From JBFEYJ01 sp041546305 (GTDB taxonomy: Bacteria > Pseudomonadota > Gammaproteobacteria > Thiohalomonadales > Thiohalomonadaceae), in assembly GCA_041546305.1 (NCBI GenBank), contig JBFEWO010000103.1, forward strand, positions 1-9,863: DNA of 9,863 nt. The letters are read 5' to 3'. Shown piece after piece: positions 1-5,793 of this stretch. The notes beneath the pieces were generated by a model. It was not told the DNA's origin, made no database searches, and saw only the letters and a program-made list of their open reading frames with translations. Position 1 is the stretch's first letter; every line of letters starts with the position of its first letter. The position numbers and the translations under genes are program-made.

Positions 1-435
1 ATCGCTGATGTCCTTGGCAGGACCGTCGAACAGCTGGATCATGCGCTCAGGCATGTAGAAGTCGTACATCTTGGCGTAGGCGCAGTCGCCCATACCCTGG
101 TTGTTACCAATGGTCAGGGTCAGGAAGGAGACCAGCATGGTGCGGCCGTCGGTGATGTTGCGGTCGAACAGGTCGATGGGATACGCGATGCGCATCTCTT
201 CGGTAGCTTCATCGATGTGGTAAACCAGAGCGTCAACGCCCTTGGTGAACTCGTCGGTGGTGCAAACTTCAACGTTGGTACCGGTGGAAGACTCGGCAGC
301 GAAGTGGGCAGCCACTTCCAGATAGCCGTAACCGGCAGCCGGCTTCATTTTGTAGGCACACAGGACGTGCTTGCCACCGGCGATCAGATCCTCTTCCTTC
401 AGGGAGAGGTCAGCGTAACGTGCAGATTGATCCAT
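1..435 (-). CDS. cbbM: Form II RuBisCO large subunit, 5' part (gene continues past left edge)
   Basis: Ribulose-1,5-bisphosphate carboxylase/oxygenase fixes CO2 onto RuBP to give two 3-phosphoglycerates in the Calvin-Benson-Bassham cycle. Form II enzymes are assemblies of large subunits only. The visible 145 residues start MDQSARYADLSLKEEDL and match the Rhodospirillum rubrum form II enzyme almost position for position. Residues corresponding to its active-site Glu48, Thr53 and Asn111 are present (AAESSTGT at 46-53, IGNNQGMGD at 109-117). The catalytic lysine near residue 191 and the TIM barrel lie outside the window. The ATG at 433-435 is supported by an AGGAGT Shine-Dalgarno (443-448) and by the family N-terminus. 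The gene is transcribed leftward. Activase genes cbbQ/cbbO often follow cbbM but would be out of view. Identification as form II is near certain. Confidence 0.97.
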   Translation of the reverse strand, partial: MDQSARYADLSLKEEDLIAGGKHVLCAYKMKPAAGYGYLEVAAHFAAESSTGTNVEVCTTDEFTKGVDALVYHIDEATEEMRIAYPIDLFDRNITDGRTMLVSFLTLTIGNNQGMGDCAYAKMYDFYMPERMIQLFDGPAKDISD

Positions 436-575
436 TTGAATCACTCCTATTGCAAGTTAAAGAAATCTTGCCGCGGACACTAAGGACAACTCGCGGACTC
501 CTAAACTCCTCGGCCAGGGACGATGTATGCGAATACCACCTCAACCGGGAACGCAAATATATAGGCATTCGTCAT

Positions 576-625
576 ATAAGGAAATTAAAATGAAATGATG
601 GCAATTATAAGCAATATCTTATGAT
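576..625. promoter_or_regulatory. Candidate CbbR binding region upstream of cbbM
   Basis: The palindrome at 604-625 has arms ATTATAAG (604-611) and CTTATGAT (618-625), matching at 7 of 8 positions around a 6-nt spacer. A further ATAAG half-site lies at 576-580 and starts a T-N11-A pattern (577-589). LysR-type regulators usually bind a recognition site near -65 and an activation site near -35. If TATATA at 558-563 is the cbbM -10, the two elements centre near -64 and -32, which fits. The same ATAAG/CTTAT arms occur just upstream of cbbR. The assignment to CbbR is inference. The spacer (6 nt here, 5 nt at cbbR) is not constant, which weakens it. Confidence 0.45.
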
Positions 626-722
626 TCACTATTTCCACAGATTACCTAACTAGATGAGGCCATGTGCTTTGCTTACACGCTATCAAGAACCGTCATCACC
701 GCGCTACGGTAAATAACGACTA

Positions 723-742
723 CATTGCATACGTACGCAATG
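723..742. repeat. 20-bp near-perfect palindrome just upstream of the hydrolase gene
   Basis: Arms CATTGC (723-728) and GCAATG (737-742) flank a TACGTA core (730-735). Only the 729/736 pair (A opposite C) breaks the symmetry. It ends 3 nt before the GAGGAGAG ribosome-binding site. It could be an operator for a dimeric regulator, or in mRNA a hairpin next to the ribosome-binding site. Confidence 0.6.
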
Positions 743-745
743 CCC

Positions 746-753
746 GAGGAGAG
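746..753 (+). promoter_or_regulatory. Ribosome-binding site that decides the hydrolase start
   Basis: GAGGAGAG lies 6 nt upstream of the ATG at 760-762. The reading frame is open further upstream to a GTG at 664, but the extra 32 residues show no family similarity and that GTG has no purine-rich site before it. The ATG at 760 is therefore preferred. Confidence 0.8.
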
Positions 754-759
754 TCCCTA

Positions 760-1407
760 ATGCTGCTCAAAACCGCTGCCGGTCAGGGGTTTGTGATCCA
801 TGAGCGAGGTCTCGTTACCGCCGAGAGGGGGATCCTGATTCTGCACGATTGGTGGGGCATAAAACCCTACAATCTGGATTGGGCCGAGCGCTTTGCCGCC
901 CTGGGTTACCGGGCGATAGTGGCCGACCTGTATGACGAATACAACCCGAAGGACACACAGGAAGCCGGGGAAATGATGCGTACCCTCGATCAGGAACGTG
1001 CTGACCGCAAACTCCATGCGGCCCTCACCTACCTCATGTCCATGCAGCAACGCATCGCCGTATTGGGCTGGTCCTTCGGCGGGCTGCAGGCACAACATGC
1101 CACATACCTCGAACCGCAGTCCATTTCTGCCACCGTCTTCTACTATTGCCGCATTCTCGACGACCCGCAACTCATTGCCTCGCTGCAAGGAGCAGTGCTC
1201 GGTATTTTCTCGGAAACCGAACGCACCTGGCCGGAGAAGCAGCAGAAATGGGAGTCAGCCATGGCCGCTGCGGGCAAGACTTACGAGTCACACAGCTATG
1301 CGGCTGATCATGGATTCGTCAATCCGGAGAGCCCACGCTTTGACGCCGAGGTGACAGCCCAAAGCTGGCAGAGGGTAGTCGAATTTCTCGATCGCCATCT
1401 CGGATGA
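760..1407 (+). CDS. Dienelactone hydrolase family protein (alpha/beta hydrolase)
   Basis: This is a 215-residue cytosolic alpha/beta hydrolase related to carboxymethylenebutenolidase. Family features in order are a strand ending LHDWWG (28-33), the nucleophile elbow GWSFGG (103-108), an acid-residue region GIFSETERTWP (148-158) and DHGF (183-186) with the probable catalytic His184. Classical dienelactone hydrolases use Cys-Asp-His plus a Glu in the first strand. Here the elbow residue is Ser105, the acid position appears to be Glu154, and the first-strand position is Asp30, so the substrate probably differs from dienelactone. No signal peptide is visible and the length is slightly below the usual 230-250 residues. 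The gene stands alone on its strand, divergent from cbbM, and its stop is 6 bp from the convergent methyltransferase stop. The true substrate is unknown; a general esterase role is possible. Confidence 0.85.
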   Translation: MLLKTAAGQGFVIHERGLVTAERGILILHDWWGIKPYNLDWAERFAALGYRAIVADLYDEYNPKDTQEAGEMMRTLDQERADRKLHAALTYLMSMQQRIAVLGWSFGGLQAQHATYLEPQSISATVFYYCRILDDPQLIASLQGAVLGIFSETERTWPEKQQKWESAMAAAGKTYESHSYAADHGFVNPESPRFDAEVTAQSWQRVVEFLDRHLG

Positions 1408-1413
1408 CTGTGC

Positions 1414-2004
1414 TCAGGAGGCTTTCTCCGCCATCGCTACGGTATAGGTCTTTCCCTGCTTGAGCTTATCGTAATTGCCGAACACTTCGTTGAAACTGCG
1501 TTTAATAAACTGGCGCAGTCCGGTAATGGTCACCACATAGAAGCGCCCTCCCGGCTTCAAGTGCTCCAGGGCATCGTAGAGGAAAAGGTAGAGCATTTCA
1601 TTGCCAACCTTGGCCGGGATATTCGAGGCGATGATGTCAAACTTGCGGTTCCCCAGCGCGGCAAAGCCATTACTGAGGATCGCCTCGGCATTATCGATGT
1701 GGTTCAGTGCAATGTTCTTGTTGGCGTAATCTATCGCGACAAAGTCCTTGTCCACCAGCATCGTGTGACCCTTTGGCGCCAGTTTTGCCATGGTCATACC
1801 GATGGGGCCGTAACCGCACCCCAGGTCGAGACAGTCATCGCTTTCGCCAATCTCCATAAAATCGAGGAGCATGCGTGAGCCCTCATCGACCTCCCGTGGG
1901 GAAAAGATGCCCCAGGTGGTGTGGAAAGTGAGTTTCTGTCCGCACAGCTCATCGCTGAAGACGATGTCCTGACGCAATTTGTCGAGAAAGGCCTTGGTAT
2001 CCAT
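1414..2004 (-). CDS. Class I SAM-dependent methyltransferase, RsmC-like (MTS domain)
   Basis: This 196-residue protein has a Rossmann-like methyltransferase fold. Motif I is DLGCGYGPIG (60-69), the acidic SAM-ribose region is VDKDF (84-88), and motif IV is SNIPAK (127-132) after the strand FDIIA. A late segment LKPGGRFYVV (149-158) is typical of class I enzymes. The short upstream region with TTWGIFSPREVDEGSRMLL (30-48) resembles the single-domain 'methyltransferase small' family related to RsmC, which makes N2-methylguanosine in 16S rRNA. Motif IV is normally NPP(F/Y/I) but is NIPA here, so the target base cannot be assumed. The ATG at 2002-2004 has only a modest GGGA site upstream. The gene is divergent from cbbR and convergent with the hydrolase. 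An rRNA or other nucleic acid target is likely but unproven. Confidence 0.82.
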   Translation of the reverse strand: MDTKAFLDKLRQDIVFSDELCGQKLTFHTTWGIFSPREVDEGSRMLLDFMEIGESDDCLDLGCGYGPIGMTMAKLAPKGHTMLVDKDFVAIDYANKNIALNHIDNAEAILSNGFAALGNRKFDIIASNIPAKVGNEMLYLFLYDALEHLKPGGRFYVVTITGLRQFIKRSFNEVFGNYDKLKQGKTYTVAMAEKAS

Positions 2005-2167
2005 TGGATGTCCCGGGAGAAAAATGACGGCGTATTATGGGCGATATCACCGCCATACGCATACACCACCGAGTAGGTATGCACGAATAGCCACTGTCTT
2101 TTCATACCGAATGTGCTTTAATCGGCTTATCTACTTTCAATATCCCATAAGAATCACTTATAGCACG
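2005..2167. promoter_or_regulatory. Divergent promoter region between methyltransferase and cbbR
   Basis: This 163-bp gap should hold promoters for both divergent genes. It contains an inverted repeat GCATAC (2059-2064) and GTATGC (2077-2082) with a 12-nt spacer, an AT-rich segment with TTTAAT (2117-2122) as a weak possible -10 for cbbR, and the ATAAG/CTTAT palindrome near the cbbR start. No convincing -35 element was found. Confidence 0.5.
2147..2161. promoter_or_regulatory. Perfect ATAAG-N5-CTTAT palindrome, candidate CbbR autoregulatory site
   Basis: Arms ATAAG (2147-2151) and CTTAT (2157-2161) are perfectly symmetric and satisfy the LysR T-N11-A rule. Another CTTAT occurs at 2126-2130. 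The site ends 6 nt before the cbbR ATG, so binding could block transcription or initiation, consistent with the autorepression common in LysR regulators. CbbR as the binder is inference. Confidence 0.5.
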
Positions 2168-3082
2168 ATGAACATTACCCTGCGACAGCTCAAGGTCTTC
2201 GCTTCAGTTGCACGTCACCTGAGCTTCACCCGTGCTGCCGAGGAACTTCACCTGACCCAACCGGCAGTATCCATGCAGGTCAAGCAACTCGAAGCGCAGC
2301 TGGACAGTGCCCTATTTGAACAGCTCGGCAAGAAAATCTATCTCACGGAGGCCGGAGAAGAGGTGTATCACTACAGTCGTCTGATCTCACAGCAACTGGA
2401 CGAACTGGAAACCGTGCTTGCCAATATCAAGGGCCTGGCACATGGCAAACTGCGAATTTCAGTGGCTACGACGGCAAACTATTTTGCTCCGCATCTGCTG
2501 GCCGCCTTTTGCCAACGCTATCCCGGAGTCAATGTCATACTGAACGTGACCAATCGCCAAACCCTGTTGCACCAGCTCACTGAGAATGAAGTCGATATGG
2601 TCATCATGGGTCAACCCCCGGCGGAGATGGACCTTGAAGCTGCACCCTTCATGGAGAACCCGCTGGTCACCATTGCACCACCGGATCATCCCCTTGTCGG
2701 CAAACAGAAGGTTCCTATCAAGGAACTGGAAAAAGAGATGTTTCTCGTCCGTGAAGCCGGTTCAGGCACCCGCAATGCCATGCAACGCTTTTTTGACAAT
2801 CACCAGATCAGCATAACCACCAGTATGGAGGTGAGCAGTGATGAAGCGATCAAACAAAGCGTTCAGGCCGGGCTCGGGCTGGGGGTAATGTCGCAGGATG
2901 CGGTGCAATTGGAGCTGAGCCTTGGGAAATTGGCCATTCTGGACATCGACGAATTTCCCATCCGACGTCACTGGTACCTGGTACATCGCAAGGGTAAGCG
3001 CCTTTCCGCCATCGCCCAGGCATTCAAAGACTTTCTGCTCAGTGATGCGGCCTCTTCTTTCAAGCCGCCAAGCTCGCGGTAA
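2168..3082 (+). CDS. cbbR: LysR-family transcriptional regulator, CbbR type
   Basis: This is a 304-residue LysR regulator, probably the activator of Calvin cycle genes. The N-terminal winged helix-turn-helix runs through RHLSFTRAAEELHLTQPAVS (16-35), followed by the linker helix QVKQLEAQL (37-45). The effector-binding domain spans about 95-290 and includes VREAGSGTR (194-202), a segment typical of CbbR proteins. The family start MN.TLRQL fixes the ATG at 2168-2170. In-frame upstream ATGs at 1979 and 2111 would add sequence without similarity. The Shine-Dalgarno is weak and the operator-like palindrome lies just before the start, suggesting low, autoregulated expression. The gene converges on fba across a shared terminator. 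CbbR is usually divergent from and adjacent to its rubisco gene; here two unrelated genes intervene. Family certain, CbbR assignment likely. Confidence 0.9.
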   Translation: MNITLRQLKVFASVARHLSFTRAAEELHLTQPAVSMQVKQLEAQLDSALFEQLGKKIYLTEAGEEVYHYSRLISQQLDELETVLANIKGLAHGKLRISVATTANYFAPHLLAAFCQRYPGVNVILNVTNRQTLLHQLTENEVDMVIMGQPPAEMDLEAAPFMENPLVTIAPPDHPLVGKQKVPIKELEKEMFLVREAGSGTRNAMQRFFDNHQISITTSMEVSSDEAIKQSVQAGLGLGVMSQDAVQLELSLGKLAILDIDEFPIRRHWYLVHRKGKRLSAIAQAFKDFLLSDAASSFKPPSSR

Positions 3083-3094
3083 AAATGATTGGGC

Positions 3095-3126
3095 AAAAAA
3101 AAGGCGGCTGAAAAGCCGCCTTTTTT
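3095..3126. terminator. Bidirectional intrinsic terminator between cbbR and fba
   Basis: A 7-bp GC-rich stem, GGCGGCT (3103-3109) with AGCCGCC (3114-3120), closes a GAAA loop. It is flanked by A8 (3095-3102) and T6 (3121-3126), so each strand reads as stem then U-tract. It lies 12 nt after the cbbR stop and about 15 nt after the fba stop on the other strand, serving both convergent units. Confidence 0.93.
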
Positions 3127-3141
3127 ATACTGCTGGAACGC

Positions 3142-4206
3142 TTACTTGACCTTGGGGTCCAGTGCGCCGCTCTCGTATTGCTCGAACATGGTTTCCAGTG
3201 AGATCGGCTTGATCTTGGAGGCCATACCGGCAGAACCAAAGGCTTCATAACGGGCCTTACAGATGCCGGACATCGCCTTGGTCGCTTCCTTCAGGAACTT
3301 GCGCGGGTCGAAGTTGGACTTGTTTTCCGCCAGGTGCTTACGGATGGAACCGGTAGAGGCCATGCGCAGGTCGGTGTCAATGTTGACCTTGCGAACGCCG
3401 CTCTTGATACCTTCAACGATTTCGTCAACCGGCACGCCATAGGTCTGGCCCATGTCACCACCGAAGTCGTTGATGATCTTCAGCCAGTCCTGCGGCACGG
3501 AAGAGGAACCGTGCATGACCAGGTGCACATCGGGGATGCGATCATGGATCTCTTTCACGCGGTCGATACGCAGGATCTTGCCGGTCGGTTCCTGGGTGAA
3601 CTTGTAGGCACCGTGAGAGGTACCGATGGCGATAGCCAGGGCGTCAACACCGGTCTTCTTGACGAAGTCAGCCGCCTCGTTGGGATCGGTCAGCAGCATG
3701 TCCATATCCAGTTTGCCTTCTGCACCGTGACCGTCTTCCTCACCCATCATGCCGGTTTCCAGGGAACCGAGACAACCCAGCTCACCCTCAACGGACACGC
3801 CACAGGCGTGAGCCATGTCGACCACCTTCTTGGTCACTTCTACATTGTACTCGTAGGAGGACGGGGTCTTGCCATCTTCCATCAGGGAGCCGTCCATCAT
3901 CACGGAAGAGAAACCGGACTGGATGGAACGGGCACAGATGGCAGGGGAGGCACCGTGGTCCTGATGCATGACCACAGGGATGTTAGGATACATTTCAACC
4001 GCAGCCAGAATCAGGTGACGCAGGAAGGGCTCGCCGGCGTAGGAACGGGCACCGGCAGAACCCTGCAGGATGACCGGGCTGTCAACAGCTTCAGCAGCCT
4101 GCATGATGGCATGCACCTGCTCCATGTTGTTGACGTTGAAAGCGGGCAGACCGTAGCCGTTCTCGGCGGCATGGTCCAGAAGTTGACGCATGGATACAAG
4201 GGCCAT
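3142..4206 (-). CDS. fba: Fructose-bisphosphate aldolase, class II, Calvin cycle subtype
   Basis: This zinc-dependent aldolase condenses glyceraldehyde 3-phosphate and DHAP to fructose 1,6-bisphosphate; family members also form sedoheptulose 1,7-bisphosphate from erythrose 4-phosphate. The 354-residue protein begins MALVSMRQLLDHAAENGYGL, characteristic of the class IIB (CbbA/FbaA) group. Likely catalytic and zinc residues are Asp83-His84 in HQDHGAS, Glu142 in EGELG, His198 in GTSHGAYKF and His232 in MHGSSS. The phosphate and substrate loop NIDTDLR is at 275-281. The ATG at 4204-4206 has a strong AAGGAGGT site (4211-4218). It is the last gene of the row and is followed by the bidirectional terminator. 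The pyk-fba gap is 70 bp. The length is normal for the subtype. Confidence 0.97.
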   Translation of the reverse strand: MALVSMRQLLDHAAENGYGLPAFNVNNMEQVHAIMQAAEAVDSPVILQGSAGARSYAGEPFLRHLILAAVEMYPNIPVVMHQDHGASPAICARSIQSGFSSVMMDGSLMEDGKTPSSYEYNVEVTKKVVDMAHACGVSVEGELGCLGSLETGMMGEEDGHGAEGKLDMDMLLTDPNEAADFVKKTGVDALAIAIGTSHGAYKFTQEPTGKILRIDRVKEIHDRIPDVHLVMHGSSSVPQDWLKIINDFGGDMGQTYGVPVDEIVEGIKSGVRKVNIDTDLRMASTGSIRKHLAENKSNFDPRKFLKEATKAMSGICKARYEAFGSAGMASKIKPISLETMFEQYESGALDPKVK

Positions 4207-4276
4207 TTCGACCTCCTTCAGTTATCGTTCAGAACTAGTTAAATCGTTTTATACCGGGCCGCGGGCAGTGACCCGA
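4207..4276 (-). promoter_or_regulatory. pyk-fba junction with short hairpin and strong fba RBS
   Basis: After the pyk TAG there is a 4-bp inverted repeat, CGGG (4262-4265) with CCCG (4272-4275), with no U-tract. An AT-rich stretch follows, then the AAGGAGGT site of fba. The hairpin is too weak to call a terminator, so read-through into fba is expected. A separate fba promoter in the AT-rich part is possible but no clear -35/-10 pair is seen. Confidence 0.35.
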
Positions 4277-5710
4277 CTAGACCAAATCTCCCACCTTGAC
4301 GATCTTCATGGCATTGGTTCCACCATGAACCCCCATCAGATCGCCCTTGGTAATAATCACCAGGTCGCCGTCACGTACCGCCCCTCGGCGACGCAACTCG
4401 TCGATGGCCTCGCGGTTAAGTTCGGCATGATCGGTGGTGGTGACGTCAAAACTCACAGGATATACCCCGCGGAACAGGGTGACCTTGCGACGTGTTGCCA
4501 CATGGCGGGTCATCGCATAGATGGGTATACCGGAGCTGATACGAGACATCCACAGCGTGGTCGAGCCGGACTCAGTCAGTGCCGCAATCGCTTTCACCTT
4601 GAGATGGTTGGCGGTATACATCGCCGCCATCGCAATCGCCTCGTCAATATAGCTGAACTCGGAGTGGATACGGTGATCCGAGACCATCGCCACACGTTGT
4701 TTTTCGGCCTCGAGGCAGATGCGGTGCATGGCACCGATCGCCTTGTCCGGGTATTTACCGGTGGCGGTCTCGGCAGAGAGCATCACCGCATCGGTGCCGT
4801 CGAGTACCGCGTTGGCCACGTCGAACACCTCAGCGCGAGTCGGGATCTGGTTCTCGATCATCGACTCCATCATCTGGGTGGCGGTAATTACCGCACGGTT
4901 CATGCTGCGCGCCTGGCGAATCAGTTGCTTTTGTACCGGGGGCAGGGCCGCATCACCGATCTCGACCCCCAGGTCGCCACGGGCAATCATGATGACATCG
5001 GAAGCGGCAATGATCTCCTCAACCACATCCAGTGCTTCGGCACGTTCGATCTTGGCAACAATGGCACCGTTACCACCCGCGGCCTGGAAAAGCTCTCTTG
5101 CCTCGTTGATATCCGCCGCGGTACGTGGGAAGGAAACGGCAAGATAATCCGCCTCCATTTTCGCCGCAGTCTTGATGTCCTCACGATCCTTTTCGGTCAG
5201 TGCCGGCGCGGACAGCCCGCCGCCCTGACGGTTGATGCCCTTCCGATCGGAAAGCACGCCGCCAACCACAACCCGGCAAATGATGCGGGGACCTTCAACC
5301 TGATCGACCCACAACACCAGACGGCCATCATCGAGCAATAGGGTATCGCCACGGCTGACATCGTCCGGAAGTTCCTTGTAAGCAATGCCGACACGCTCTT
5401 GATCACCGGCATCGGAAGGACAGGCGGCATCAAGTGTAAAAGTATCGCCCTCAACCAGGTTTATCTTGCCGTCTTTGAAACGGTCAATACGGATTTTTGG
5501 TCCCTGCAGATCACACAGCACACCGACCTGTCGGCCATGCGCGCGGGCTCGATTGCGCACCCGTTCAGCACGCTCGATATGCTCTTCTGCAGCCCCGTGG
5601 GAGAAATTGATACGGACAACATCTACGCCCGCTTCAATAATTTTATCCATCATCTTGGGGTCGTCAGTAGCCGGCCCCAAAGTTGCTAATATCTTCGTTC
5701 GTCTTTGCAT
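4277..5710 (-). CDS. pyk: Pyruvate kinase, PykA-like
   Basis: This enzyme transfers phosphate from PEP to ADP, giving pyruvate and ATP, and draws carbon from the 3-phosphoglycerate pool. The 477-residue protein has an N-terminal segment TKILATLGPAT (5-15), RINFSHG (33-39), the lid domain B at about 72-170, the catalytic lysine in IVAKIERAEA (Lys220) with metal ligand Glu222, ARGDLGVEIG (243-252), ITATQMMESM (275-284), and the C-terminal regulatory domain from about 345. It aligns closely with E. coli PykA. The LQGPK motif (68-72) carries Lys where K+-dependent enzymes have Glu, predicting potassium independence. The start ATG at 5708-5710 fits the family N-terminus, although its Shine-Dalgarno (AGAAG) is weak. 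It sits between pgk and fba in the same orientation. Confidence 0.97.
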   Translation of the reverse strand: MQRRTKILATLGPATDDPKMMDKIIEAGVDVVRINFSHGAAEEHIERAERVRNRARAHGRQVGVLCDLQGPKIRIDRFKDGKINLVEGDTFTLDAACPSDAGDQERVGIAYKELPDDVSRGDTLLLDDGRLVLWVDQVEGPRIICRVVVGGVLSDRKGINRQGGGLSAPALTEKDREDIKTAAKMEADYLAVSFPRTAADINEARELFQAAGGNGAIVAKIERAEALDVVEEIIAASDVIMIARGDLGVEIGDAALPPVQKQLIRQARSMNRAVITATQMMESMIENQIPTRAEVFDVANAVLDGTDAVMLSAETATGKYPDKAIGAMHRICLEAEKQRVAMVSDHRIHSEFSYIDEAIAMAAMYTANHLKVKAIAALTESGSTTLWMSRISSGIPIYAMTRHVATRRKVTLFRGVYPVSFDVTTTDHAELNREAIDELRRRGAVRDGDLVIITKGDLMGVHGGTNAMKIVKVGDLV

Positions 5711-5793
5711 AATCTTCTGTTTCGAGTTTCGTGTGGCGGATGGGACTTTGGCCTACAAGACCGCAGCCCCTTCCGTTACCCGAAACGGGGTTA
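5711..5793 (-). promoter_or_regulatory. pgk-pyk junction with inverted repeat
   Basis: The pgk stop is doubled (TAATAA on the minus strand). Immediately after it lies an inverted repeat, CCGTT (5773-5777) with AACGG (5784-5788), loop 6 nt, with further C-run to G-run complementarity outside the stem. There is no U-tract, so it is not a standard intrinsic terminator. It may protect the pgk message 3' end or reduce read-through to pyk. Confidence 0.4.

Larger units (their letters stand above)
436..759. promoter_or_regulatory. Divergent intergenic region between cbbM and the hydrolase gene
   Basis: This 324-bp stretch has no credible gene. Near cbbM it holds the Shine-Dalgarno and a roughly 115-nt leader. 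The leader contains a 5-bp inverted repeat, GCAAG (452-456) with CTTGC (467-471), and a direct repeat CGCGGAC at 472-478 and 492-498. The middle (about 550-635) is AT-rich and looks like promoter DNA. TATATA at 558-563 is a possible minus-strand -10 for cbbM, and TATAAT read on the minus strand at 604-609 is an alternative; neither has a good -35. An ATAAG-type palindrome lies at 604-625. The right end carries a 20-bp palindrome and the Shine-Dalgarno of the hydrolase gene. Promoter positions are inference only. Confidence 0.6.

Noticed and set aside
438..445. GAATCACT shared by the cbbM start region and the cbbR palindrome (2151-2158)
   Set aside because: At cbbM it is simply the complement of the Shine-Dalgarno region; an 8-base match is expected by chance.
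664..759. N-terminal extension of the hydrolase from a GTG at 664
   Set aside because: No ribosome-binding site there, the extra residues look non-conserved, and the 20-bp palindrome falls inside it. The ATG at 760 has an excellent site.
1979..2167. N-terminal extension of CbbR by up to 63 residues
   Set aside because: LysR proteins start directly before the helix-turn-helix. The extension overlaps the divergent methyltransferase start and the promoter region.
3334..5341. Long plus-strand open frames opposite fba and pyk (302 and 383 codons)
   Set aside because: They lie wholly or almost wholly antisense to well-recognised enzymes. Their products are rich in His, Gly and Arg and match no known fold by eye. 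Such frames arise from GC-biased codon use on the coding strand.
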